Positions 20,965 to 31,204 of a DNA stretch of 64,000 nt are shown piece after piece. The stretch is from NCBI RefSeq assembly GCF_029867415.1, contig NW_026705482.1, positions 124,001-188,000 of the forward strand, read 5' to 3'. The stretch is from Vicia villosa. Lineage: Eukaryota; Streptophyta; Magnoliopsida; Fabales; Fabaceae. Made by a program: the position numbers and the translations under genes. Below the pieces are notes generated by a model. That model worked only from the letters and a program-made list of their open reading frames with translations, ran no database searches and was not told where the DNA came from. Position 1 is the first letter of the stretch; each line of letters opens with the position of its first letter.

Positions 20965-21299
20965 GTAGTACATCCACTTCAAAATAAAATTTCCTTATAG
21001 ATTTATATTATAAAACCAACTTAGCAACAATATTTTTTGTTTAATAAAGCTTCGATTGCAGCGTAGTTTGCAGATGATGGACAATTTCCAATACATCTTA
21101 CACTTTTACCAATTAATTTGTAGATTTTTTTATACTTTTTATTATTTCCAAGTTAAATACAACTTAAATTATATATTTATTTACAATATATTTAATTAAT
21201 TATATTACAATAAACGAAATAAAGTAATAAATTATTAATAAGATTATAAAAATAAAATATATGAAAAATTACAAATTTAGTAATAACATTGACTTTTTG
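20965..21299. promoter_or_regulatory. AT-rich upstream region of the TBL gene
   Basis: About 335 bp of very AT-rich DNA between the Pack-MULE and the TATA box. I see no clear named element in it, but it is the only non-transposon sequence available as proximal promoter. Confidence 0.45.
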
Positions 21300-21307
21300 T
21301 ATATAAA
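21300..21307 (+). promoter_or_regulatory. TATA box of the TBL gene
   Basis: TATATAAA lies 97 bp upstream of the start codon, which would place transcription start near 21330 and give a leader of about 65 nt. Confidence 0.55.
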
Positions 21308-21383
21308 AGTTGAAACTTTATTTATTATTTACTTTATTTTTGTTTCTTTATTTAAAGTCTCAACATTTTATCAAATCATTATC

Positions 21384-21410
21384 ATGATTCACTGTCATGG
21401 AGTCATGTGA
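21384..21410 (+). promoter_or_regulatory. eight-codon upstream ORF overlapping the TBL start
   Basis: An ATG 13 nt before the main start opens a frame MIHCHGVM that ends in TGA at 21408-21410, overlapping the main start codon in another frame. Its context (tcATGa) is weaker than that of the main ATG (gtcATGG), so leaky scanning is likely. Any effect on translation is inference. Confidence 0.5.
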
Positions 21411-24400
21411 AGTATCAGAGATTCTCAAATCCGCCAAAAACATACCCAAAACAATTTTCCTCTTTCCACTCACAGCTTTCATCCTTGTCCTTCTTCTTCC
21501 TCTCCTCATTCACTTCAACCAATCATCTTCAAAGATTCTCTTCACAACAACCACAGTTGTTGAAAATCAAACAACAACAACACCAACAACTAGTTGCAGC
21601 AATTTGTTTTCTGGAAAATGGGTTCCTTATTTAGAACAAAGTTATTACAATGAAACATGTCCTTTTATTAAAGAGAACCAGAACTGTTTTGTTAATGGAA
21701 GACCAGACGGTGATTTTCTTAAATGGAGATGGAAGCCGGATGGTTGTGAACTTCCTTTGTTTGATGCAAAAGTGTTTTTGAAGATTGTGAAAGGAAAGTC
21801 AATGGCTTTTGTCGGTGATTCAATCGCCAGAAATCAGATGCAATCTTTGCTGTGTCTTTTGAGTTCGGTAAGTTTTTACTAACTCCGCACTCATTTATAA
21901 GAAAAAAATGTACTTTTTAAATACTTTGAATAAATAATATATCTGCTTAACTATTAATTGAGTTGATTTAAGGAGTTTTTTTTTTTAGATTTATTTATGT
22001 ATTTTATTATTTTTATTTCAAGCATGATGTTATGGATTAATTGTTTGAAATTTTTTAATTTTTTTATTATTATTGTTGTGTATATTTTATAGAAAGTGTA
22101 GAAAAACAAGAGGAAGATTGAAATGTGGTAGATGAAAAATAGTCGGAGGCATATAGACAAGAAAATATTGGCTTTTAGGTATACTTACTCACATGATGAA
22201 TAAATAATAGTACGATAAAAGAAAAATCTAGGACCTACCTAATCTCTGATTTCTTTGCATTTGAAATTTTATTAGGAAATTTGGTATCCTTATCTTTTGG
22301 AGTAGGAGCAGTGAAGTTTGAAAAATTTGGAGGAGCTGAAAAGAAAAAAAGTATGGAAGATATTCCCACAATTTAAATGAGTTTAATTTTTTTTTCTCAA
22401 AACAATAGATTATGGAAATCAGAATCTTCTATCTACGAAATAAAATCTTTAATGATGCATTTGTACTGGTAGTTGATTTTTTAAAAATAATTTAATAGAA
22501 ATTTAATTATTTTTAAATTCTTTGATTTAGATATAATATTAAAAATATTTTTTTTTGTCATTTTCATAAATTCTAAAATTTTTAAGGTCAAATTTTTAAC
22601 TACAAAAATAAGGATTAATTTGCAAATTTGAACACTTTTAGGTCAAATTTTTAATTACTAAAATAGGGATCAATTTGCAAATTTAAAAGAATAGATTTGT
22701 AAAATTTGGAAATTGAGGGTCAACTTGCAATTTCTTGAAAATTTTGAGGGTTAATTTCTCGCATCTCCTAAAAACTTGAAATCATAACAAAAGAGTTTTT
22801 TTTATTTGTTGTGATTTTAGGACTTGTTAGATTTGAATCTGATCTAAGTTTTACTCAAATTCTCTTGGTACTATGCATTTGATTTATATATTTACAAATG
22901 AGATCCATTAAAAAGTTATCTTTGTTAGTATTATACTAATATTTGAACCGTGTGCAATGCACATGGAGATGTTAAAAGGAAATTTTGGAGTAATAATTAA
23001 GGGAGTATCAAATCAACGTGGGTGCAATTGTTTATAAACTCCATAAATACAATCCCCATTCTTTACTCCAATAACATAGTGTCTTTGTTGGGAGAAAACA
23101 ACTCCCACTCCTTAGCTTCATTATTAAAGTTGAGATCCTCTTGAAGAAATAAATGGAGAGTACCATTACTAAAATTTAGGAGTATAAAACATTTATATTA
23201 TTGAAAAATGTGACATATATTTTATATATTTTAATTTTTATACATGAAAATATTAGTAATGGAGGATCTCAACACTCATTATTAGTCTTTCTCTCAAGAT
23301 TTCAGTTTCGAATCTGGCACAAAAACAACTTCCGCTCCAGTCTATATTAGGTTTTGCTTTGCCTTTAATTAGTTTTCTGCTGATGGATGGTGGGATTGAT
23401 CTCTCATATTAATTGTAATTAGGGTAGCATAACGGGCCCGATTCACTAAACATGTCAGTTTTATCCGTATTTTTTTTGTTGGGCAAGGTTTTAGTCTCGT
23501 ACTCTCTAATATATCCGGTCTATCATGTTCTTTTGCGGTATTTTGTGAGAGCCAGCATTAACAAAAAAATTGTAATTTTTAGATATTTGGGGTGCAAAGT
23601 CCGCATACCCTCTCCGCTCTCATTTTTTCGCAACACAAATTTAAATTTTAAACCCAAACCCTCGACTATGTCTGCTGCTCCCTGTTATTGAATTTTGCGT
23701 TGGGGGGTTTTTGCGGAAATGGCCTAAACGGGAAAGTATGCCCGTTTACCACCACTAATCGTACTAGAGTCTGATACCGAGTTTCTAAAAAAGAAAAATA
23801 ATAGTCAAGTTTGCAATTAGTATATGCTTTTGAAGTTTTATACTGAATTCCATAAGAGAGCTTTGAGTACATGCTTTGTTCTTCTGCAATTCTGCTGCCA
23901 AAATTAAACTTAATTTCAGCATATTCTTTCAGGTTGCTCGGCCAGAGGACGTTACAACCAAATATGTATCAAAAGATGACCTAACATATTTCAAATGGTG
24001 GCTCTATGCTGATTATAACTTCACCATTACAATGTTATGGTCCCCTTTTCTAGTGAAATCCTCTAAATCTTACATCTACAACAGTTCTAATTTCCTCAAA
24101 CCCGAGAGTCTTTATCTCGACGAACCAGACACAGCTTGGACGAGTCGAATTGAAAATTACGACTACGTAATTTTCTCTGGTGGACAGTGGTTTTTCCGAC
24201 CGTTCACATTCTACGAAAACAATCAAGTTGTTGGATGTCAAAAATGCAACAACTCAATAGAACTCAACTATTACGGATACAAGAAAGCGTACCAAACCGC
24301 TCTCAAAACTATAACGAATCACGAAAAGTTCAAAGGATTGGTGTTTTTAGCGACACATTCTCCGAATCATTTTGAGAACGGCGAATGGAATAAAGGCGGA

Positions 24401-24715
24401 GGATGTAATAGAACACAGCCCTTTAGTAATGAACAAAAATGGGATGTGCATCCTTATGGTCTAGAGATATTACATCAAATACAAATCGATGAATTCAGTG
24501 CTGCAAAGAAGAATGCAGGCGAAAATGGCTCGCGTTTTGGTTTGATCGATATAACGGATGCGATGTTGATGAGGCCGGACGCACATCCTAACAAGTATTG
24601 GCACGCGATGGATAAAAATGTGAGTGTTAATGATTGCATTCATTGGTGTGTGCCGGGTCCGGTTGATACTATCAATGAGATTTTTCTCTATATGATCTTG
24701 AGAATGAAGTTATGA
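21397..24715 (+). CDS. TBL/PMR5-family wall polysaccharide O-acetyltransferase
   Basis: Two exons, 21397-21867 and 23933-24715, are joined in phase 0 across a GT-AG intron (TTCG|GTAAGT ... TTTCAG|GTTGCT). They give 417 residues, normal for the family. A cytoplasmic tail and one membrane anchor (about residues 19-40, [20 protein letters not shown]) mark a type II Golgi protein. The PMR5 N-terminal domain starts near Cys67 ([18 protein letters not shown]) and includes [17 protein letters not shown]. The esterase-like domain has the GDS motif ([10 protein letters not shown], Ser142) and the DxxH motif (DCIHWC, Asp391 and His394), the expected Ser-Asp-His set. TBL proteins acetylate xyloglucan, xylan, mannan or pectin. 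The ARPEDV and GGQWFFRP stretches suggest the TBL19-27 group, which includes the AXY4 type, but the substrate is inference. Two exons is fewer than most TBL genes have. Confidence 0.88.
21868..23932 (+). other. single 2.1-kb intron of the TBL gene
   Basis: The GT-AG intron is AT-rich. It contains a two-copy repeat at about 22585-22690 ('ggtcaaatttttaa...aatttgcaaattt'), the MITE at 23127-23275 and otherwise nothing I can name. No coding piece with TBL similarity is seen inside it. Confidence 0.8.
23127..23275. mobile_element. 149-bp MITE with a 9-bp target duplication
   Basis: The ends are AAGTTGAGATCCTC on the left and GAGGATCTCAACAC on the right, inverted repeats that differ only at the outer two bases. 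Direct repeats TCATTATTA flank it exactly at 23118-23126 and 23276-23284. A 9-bp duplication points to the Mutator superfamily. The interior is AT-rich and non-coding. It lies in the TBL intron. Confidence 0.85.
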
Positions 24716-25424
24716 TAGATAATATTTTAAGTTTCGAAATGCATACTTGTGTTTTGGAAAGTGATTTTTCTTAAAAAATGTATTGAACAAAGGTGTTAGT
24801 GTTTTTCTATGAAGAACTGCTAATTTAGTATTAGGCCAGATGATAAGTTTTTTTTATCGGTAGAGGAAGTGGTCATAATTATTAGAAACTCACATGAGTG
24901 AGATTTCGAACTTGGTGTAACGTCCAACCTAACCTGATATTATACAAATGAACTGCTGATTCTTGTTGTCCATTTTGATTTTGCCAAAATGTAAATGATC
25001 ATTACGAGGACATCAGTTTTGTTTGTTTGCATACATTTTCTTAAATTCACCCCCTTAATTCTTTGAGAAATAGTCAAAGTAAACTCTTAATTGTTATGAT
25101 AACATAAATGTTAGAATTAAAACAGTATTAGGTATTTTTTATAATGATGAATTGGTATTTGGTTGGGTGGTATGTGAAAAGGAATTTATATTTTTGAAAT
25201 ATCTTACAGAAAAAGTGGGTCAAAGAAGTGATTAATAATACTCTTGGGCAGTACTACTACTCAACCCACCCCACAGGGGCTACTACACTACAGCAGAAAT
25301 TCTAAAATGTTTTTAAATTTCAAATATGCATTTTCGGACGACGAATATTTTATATACATTTTAAAGTGAGTCACTACTATTTTATCCAATTAAAAAAATC
25401 TGTCTAATTGTTACAGTAACCCGA
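24716..25424. other. intergenic region downstream of TBL
   Basis: AT-rich DNA with no open frame or repeat that I can support. It must contain the TBL 3' UTR, but I see no clear AATAAA near the stop. It ends at the A that precedes the Helitron. Confidence 0.5.
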
Positions 25425-25441
25425 TCTACAATATAAGAAAG
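25425..25441 (+). other. Helitron 5' terminus
   Basis: TCTACAATATAAGAAAG resembles the TCTATACTATATAAAAG-like start typical of plant Helitrons. The A before it is the 5' half of the target site. Confidence 0.7.
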
Positions 25442-27617
25442 TTTGATGTTCTGGAAAGTACCAGAATGCCCCTTTGCAAATCTGTTGCGCCACGTGGATG
25501 CAGTCTTTGCATTTCCTTGCTCTTTCTACTCTTTCTATGCTTTCTTCCACTAACCCATCTTTCTTCCACCATATCATTTCTCTTTTCTATCTCTCTCTAC
25601 ATCTTTGTTATCTCTCTCTTCTCTTTCTTCATCTCTCTTTCTACAACAAACCCTAATTCCCTTAATCACAAAATTTGCCTCATTTTTCTCTCCTCATCCA
25701 TCCTATCATTATGCTTCTTCTTCAAACTGTTTTCGACAATTTTGATGTGGTGGTTTCTACTTTCGGACAAAGCGGATTTCGACGGTATTTGTTCTTCGTC
25801 GTCAACCTTTGTTATTACTCACAAATATTTGATTTTACATAACAGATCTTCTTCTTAGATTTGGTGATTTAGTGATTTAGATTTAGATTTAATTTTTTTT
25901 TTGTTATTTCAGGTTTAATGGTGTTGGCTCAAGCAAAAAAAGGGGGAGATTTGCGGCAGTTTGGTAAGAAAAGCTTCACTTTTTATATTTTAGATCTGAA
26001 CATTGTTTGTCTGTGGCTTTGGCGGAGTTGGAAAAGGGTATACAAAACCAAAGATGTGAGTTTACGGATCTCATGTGATAGTTATTTGATAGTAAGAATT
26101 TGATTTTTAAAGAACAAAAAAAATGGTGTTTTGTAGGTGAAGGTTGGACAATGATGAACACGATGATGGTGATGTTGATCGATGTTGTTGGGTTCGTGAT
26201 GAACGGTGTTGAACGAATTTGGATGAATGAGTTGAGTTGGTTGAAGATCTATGAAGATGATGACGAAAGCTGCAAATCTGAATCTCGGGTGAGGTATTTC
26301 TGATTTTTATTCTTGATCTCTCTTCCTCTCTCACGATTCTGAAGGGTTTTGATTTTAAGGAAAATGATGAATAAATTGTTTAGGTTTTTTTTTTTATGAA
26401 TGCAGGGTCGGCATATTTTTTGTTTGTGATTTTGTGGTTTGATTTTGTGATTTTTGTTGAAATTTATTTGATTTTTTCTCAAACTATGGTATTCGATGTA
26501 TTTCGTTGATAAAGTTTTGATTTTTATATGTTTTGGAGACACCTTTTTGTTATATGCAGGTGATGATTTGAGTAGAGTCACTTCTGGCCACATTCTTTTT
26601 GTGGTTTGTCTGGCCCTGTACTTTGATAATATAATCGCAAATGCTATGGGTGTGAGGAAATCTGTGTTATACTTTCTAAATCCTCATTATTGGACGGGAT
26701 AGGCAGCTCGATGCTTCTCTCGGACTCTGATTTAATAGGTTTCTGGGATAGGCTCTGTGCTGCCATTTCTATTAGGTTTGAAGTTTGAATCCTTCTATTT
26801 TCTTATAGTTTGCTTTATGTTTGATTGTTTTTCTTTATAACGAATTTTGCTAAATAATTTTTTAGGAAGGTTCGTCTGATGCACTTATCTAAGAAGTTTG
26901 GTTTGGACTATTGTTTTGGATATACGGGCTGATTGGTCGTTAATAACTGAATTCTATGTTGTTAATAACTGGTGTATTGCTTGCAGTGTGGATCGGGAAG
27001 ATCAGTTACTCCAATCAAAGCTGGTTTTGTGGTTGATGGATTCGAAATTACTTTTGTGTGACTTTTTGTTCAGATCTGTCATGAGGTTTGAAGGCTTACT
27101 TTCCCCCAGTTTATGTCTACAGCGCTGTTACCGGCATGGAAAACTTGCAATTTTGTTGTGAGAAGTTTTACATCTTATGTATTCAATTTACTAATCTCTA
27201 GCTTTTGTTATGACAAACTTTGTTTACAAATTAGCATCTATGTATTCTGTCTTACTAACCTGTAACTTTTCCTTCTTGAAATTTTAGATTGATTCCGGTT
27301 AATCGGCAGTCGAATTAAAAATTCACTATGAAGATTTGGATCATGATGTATTCGAAATTGATTCAGGCCAGATTGAGGTTCCAAATTAACTTAAGAATAC
27401 AGGGTTGGGTTCATGGTTTTGCTATTGGTTTGAGCTAAATTGTATGTGATGGCATTTGGTTTGTGATTCTTGAGTTTTGTCTTATGTAGGTAACAGGTTG
27501 GGGTGTGACTATTAGCTGCATTTATTTTGAGAAACCTCATGGCATGCTTTGGACTGAAACTGTTCACGGCTGATTCGATTATTTTATATTGGATGCAGGC
27601 TTATGATTGGGTTGCAG
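25442..27617 (+). other. leader-like and exon-like sequence inside the Helitron
   Basis: The stretch 25500-25740 is rich in CT and CTCTCT runs, like a plant 5' UTR. It gives a 130-residue open frame from 25466 that is mostly Leu/Ser/Phe and that I do not regard as a protein. Possible exons follow: TTTCAG|GTTTAATGG to CAGTTTG|GTAAGA (about 25914-25963), TTTGTAG|GTGAAGG at about 26138, and ATGCAG|GTGATG at about 26561. None gives a recognisable protein. They are probably the 5' UTR and first exons of a captured gene. Confidence 0.45.
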
Positions 27618-28827
27618 GTAGTTAGACCGGAGTTGGTGCAGAAATGCAGGGAATTGATGCAAAATGATATTCAAAGCAGGAAGACTACTGACTTTGGAGG
27701 ATACCCTGTTCCAAGGATAGGGAATGCCATAAGCCTTAGTAAGTCTTTAATGTTATACTTAATGTTTGTGACCATTTGAATATGCTATTCGTGATTGTTA
27801 TATGATCTATGTAGTCAAATTTATTATTTGTTTAAATATAAGTAATCATGTTTATATGATTTCTTTAGAACTTCTTTCCCCGGGATAAAAAGGAAACAGT
27901 TTTGAGAAATAACTTAAATTGTGATTCTTAAACAAAAGCATAATGCCGATGCCATGGTTCACTGTTATGTTTTTCTGTTCGACTGCCTTATGCAAATTGC
28001 AAATAACTGAAGTTTTATTTTCTCTAGAGTTGATAGAATCTTCTAAATGTTTTCTTTTCCTTTACATATGTTGTGGATAATATTAGTATTGTATATATAC
28101 GACGGAAACCTCTGCTGCTGAGATGTGAAATGAATAATTACTATTTAAACTCTTCATTCTTTCTCTTCACCTTTTATCTAAACTCCTAAAATATCTAATA
28201 AAAGTAAATAGTTACCCTGCCAACCATGATGTAGTTTTCTCTTTCTAACATGTACAAGTGTATTGATTCTTGAGTTTGGCAAAAGCTTGAAGAGCAAAAT
28301 CAATAATTTTTCAAGGCTTATTATTGAGGTTGCGGCTGAAGGACCAAATAAATGAGTTCAACAGGTTGCTTAAGGAATAAGCTGAGTTAAGTCTCTATGA
28401 TTTCCTCAAAATCTATCTTGCTATGTCTCTAACCAATCCAATGCAGCTGTGAAGCCAAAGAATATGAGACATTCCACCTTACATGATGTGTTTAATAATG
28501 GCAGATCATCGCTGAACACAACTATGCACGATTTGACTCAGATATCTGCTCGCGGCAATAGTATTAACATAACACCGAGCATGCTTTCATCTCAACCCGG
28601 ATATTCGGGTAGTCCCCCTAACATTTTTGGTCATGATGGAACTATCTTGGAAGTATGCCCAACAATTGGTGATGCAACGATTACATCATTTAATAGTGTT
28701 GAATCAAACTCCCATTTTATGAATGGAGCACTCGTGGACTCAGATGTTTCATCATTTGGATTTTTGGGGCATATTTCTAGAAACTTCAGTGTTCCAGATC
28801 TGACTGCTGATCTTCTTCAGAGTTCTG
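27618..28827 (+). pseudogene. captured two-exon fragment of an unidentified plant gene
   Basis: Exon A (27618-27738) lies between TTGCAG and GTAAGT. Exon B (28447-28827) lies between ATGCAG and GTATGT. They join in frame (phase 1) to about 167 residues. The sequence looks like a real protein: VVRPELVQKCRELMQNDIQS, DFGGYPVPRIGNAISL, then TVKPKNMRHSTLHDVFNN, PSMLSSQPGYSGSPPNIFGH, and NFSVPDLTADLLQSS at the end. It is rich in Ser and Asn, without membrane segment or known catalytic motif, and could be part of a nuclear regulatory protein. I do not recognise the family. No further in-frame exon is visible before the repeat array, so it is probably a captured fragment. Confidence 0.6.
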
Positions 28828-29591
28828 GTATGTTTTCTTTCCAATTCACAAAGAGTCATTGCTGCATCTGTTTCAGTTTGGTTGCATACTGTTCTGCTTT
28901 CATGAACGAGTGTGTTTAATGATGAGTAAATTGCAACTATTTAAAACCACATAAATAATAAGGCACAATTTGCTTTAAGGCCAAAAAAACTCCTGAAATC
29001 TCTATTATTTTCCCATTGTATTGATACAAAACATCAAACTACTGATACTATTTGGTTATCTTGCTTGCAGGTTGAACAACACCCCTAAAATGAAGTGTCT
29101 ATACATAGAAGTTTAGAAGTTTAGCAGTTTGACAGACTATGAAAATCCAACTCTTCGGTGAACGTGTGTATAGGAATTCACTAACCATAATATGCAGTGA
29201 AAGGAAATTAAATTTGAAAGGGTTTATATGTACTTAAAAAATAATGAATCTCTCTTATTTTGGTTTTTTCTTTCATCCTGTGTCCATTCGGGTATATAGT
29301 GGTTCTTACTACTTTGTTTATATACCAGCTTTATTGTATTTTGATGATGTTGTTTTTTTGGCTTAGAATGCATGAATCTGTTTTACAAGGATACAGTTTT
29401 CACCAACCTCGATGTTGAAAAATGATATTTTACTAAGATGATAATTTTTATTTTTTATAAAACCAAATTAAAATAATTATAATGGGAACGTGAAGCGACT
29501 GTTGAAAATATTGAATATTAATGAGACTCTCAAACTATTGATCAAAATATTGAACATTAATGGGAACATAAAGTTATTGATTAAATTTTTT

Positions 29592-29965
29592 TTTCACGCG
29601 TACCAAATATTTTTCTATACATTTAATTATTATTTTTCACGGGTACCAGAAAATTTTCTATACATTTAATTATTATTTTTTCACGGGTACTAGACATTTT
29701 TCTTTACATTTAATTATTATTTTTTCACGGGTACCAGACATTTTTCTACACATTCAATTATTATTTTTTTACGGGTACCAGACATTTTTCTTTACATTCA
29801 ATTACTTTTTTTTACGGGTACCAGACATTTTTCTATACATTCAATTATTATTTTTTTACGGGTACCATACACTTTTCTATACATTCAATTATTATTTTTT
29901 TCACGGGTACCAGACATATTTCTATACATTCAATTATTATTTTTTCACGGGTACCAGACATTTTT
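29592..29965. repeat. 44-bp minisatellite near the Helitron 3' end
   Basis: Nine units of about 44 bp contain CACGGGTACCAGACATTTTT followed by a 'ctatacattcaattatta' segment. GGTACC is a palindrome in each unit. The first two units are the most diverged. Confidence 0.9.
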
Positions 29966-30012
29966 CTATTAAAAAATATATATCTGAAACAAATGCGCGT
30001 CATATACCAGAA

Positions 30013-30041
30013 CCCGTGCACACGCACGGGTTAGTTACTAG
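30013..30041 (+). terminator. Helitron 3' hairpin and CTAG end
   Basis: A perfect 7-bp stem CCCGTGC/GCACGGG with an ACAC loop (30013-30030) is followed by TTAGTTACTAG. The hairpin close to CTRR is the rolling-circle termination signal of Helitrons. The next base is the target T. Confidence 0.85.
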
Positions 30042-30097
30042 TTATAATTAAAAAGAGTTCCTTTCAATTTGAAAAGCAACATGCTTGTTAAATTCTA

Positions 30098-30197
30098 GTT
30101 AACTCTTCACATAGTTTTTTCTAATATTTCCAAAGGGACAAGGAAACAGTTAACTCTTCACATAGTTTTTCTAATATTCCAAAGAGACAAGGAAACT
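30098..30197 (+). repeat. 50-bp direct duplication
   Basis: A segment beginning GTTAACTCTTCACATAGTTT and ending AAGGAAAC occurs twice in a row, at 30098 and 30149, with four small differences. It lies just outside the Helitron end. Confidence 0.85.
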
Positions 30198-30611
30198 GTT
30201 AGGATCTTTTTGTTAGGTTAAATAATATATTCATCCAAGTCTCACATGGAATAGTAGAAAGAGAAAAATAGAATTGGTGTAATAAAATAAATAGAGATAG
30301 TTAGTTTGAGTTTTTAACACAACAACAAAATGTAGTCTTTTTGGGTGTATTGGAGATTTTGATTGTGGTGTGTCTAGAGAAGGTTTTATATTTTTTGGTT
30401 CAAAAATAGTTTGTTTAGAAGGTTTGTAATTTTTCTGTTCAAAAATTGTAATTGAGAGAGTTTGCAATTTTTCCGTCCAAAACTTGTAGGTGAGGGTTTG
30501 TAATTTTTACGTTCAAAAGTTGCAATTGAGGCAGGGTTTGCAATTTTTCCGTTCAAAAGTTGCAATTGAGGTAAGGTTTGCAATTTTCTCCTTAAAAATT
30601 ATAGTTTGGAG
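30198..30611 (+). repeat. LTR-like segment with a 37-bp tandem array
   Basis: It begins TGTTAGGATC and has a 'ccaagtctcacatgg' stretch like the start of some copia LTRs. From 30379 to 30606 it holds about six units of 36-40 bp (GGTTTGCAATTTTTCCGTTC, then AAAAGTTGCAATTGAG). It ends where a minus-strand copia integrase begins. Whether it is a solo LTR, part of one, or unrelated repeat DNA is not clear. Confidence 0.45.
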
Positions 30612-31204
30612 GGTTTGTCCTGTCGAAGCCTCATAAGGTGTCTTTTCGACTATCTTCTTCGTTGGACAGCTGTTTAGAATGTATACTATTGTCGAAGCTG
30701 CTTCATCCCAAAATCATTTTTGGCATATCTTTAGCTTTCAACATGCAACTAGTCATATTCAATATACTTCTATTTCTCCTCTCAAGTATACCATTATGTT
30801 GAGGTGTATAAGGTGCAATGACCTTATTATCTATACCTTCCTCATTACAGAATTTTGAGTATTCTCTAGAGGTGTATTCACCACCACCATCGATTCTCTG
30901 TTTCTTTAACTTGCATCCACTTTGTTTATCGACATGTAATTTAAACTTTTTGAATTGTGTGAATACCTCGCTCTTCCTTTCAATAAGGTAAATCAACATA
31001 TATCTGGTAAATTCATCTATGAAAGTTAGGAAATAGAAGTTACCTTCAATTAACCTTAATTCAAAAGGGTCATAAACATCAAAGTGAACAGGCTCCAGCT
31101 TTTATCTCGACTCTTTGGACAAGTCATGTTTGAATGCCTTCTTAGCCTACTTTTCTTTACAACATTTCTCACACACATGACTTGGTTCTTTTACCTGAGA
31201 TAAG
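30612..31204 (-). pseudogene. Ty1/copia pre-integrase and integrase fragment
   Basis: Minus-strand codons give the end of the zinc-binding pre-integrase (HVCEKCCKEK), a stop, then the integrase core: LTFIDEFTRYMLIYLIERKS, RIDGGGEYTSREYSKFC (second Asp) and APYTPQHNGILERRNRSIL (Glu). An unbroken frame covers 30703-30999; a frameshift then leads to ASTIVYILNSCPTKKIVEKT. There is no RT after it. The fragment is cut on both sides, by the LTR-like segment and by a Sirevirus LTR. Confidence 0.8.

Larger units (their letters stand above)
25425..30041 (+). mobile_element. non-autonomous Helitron carrying host gene pieces
   Basis: It starts TCTACAATATAAGAAAG, a form of the plant Helitron 5' end, directly after an A (25424). 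It ends in a GC-rich hairpin followed ten bases later by CTAG, directly before a T (30042). This is the A/T target pattern of rolling-circle Helitrons. No Rep-helicase is visible in the 4.6 kb, so it would need help in trans. The interior has a pyrimidine-rich leader-like segment, several exon-like pieces with GT-AG borders in the same orientation, and a 44-bp tandem array near the 3' end. Gene capture and such arrays are known for plant Helitrons. Confidence 0.8.

Noticed and set aside
19452..20973. 9-bp target duplication of the Pack-MULE
   Set aside because: Flanks taaaataaa and gtagtacat do not match; not claimed.
22585..22690. transposon ends in the TBL intron
   Set aside because: Only a two-copy AT-rich repeat; no inverted ends or target duplication.
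25466..25858. 130-residue open frame in the Helitron
   Set aside because: Pyrimidine-rich leader-like DNA gives long Leu/Ser/Phe runs; no protein-like pattern.
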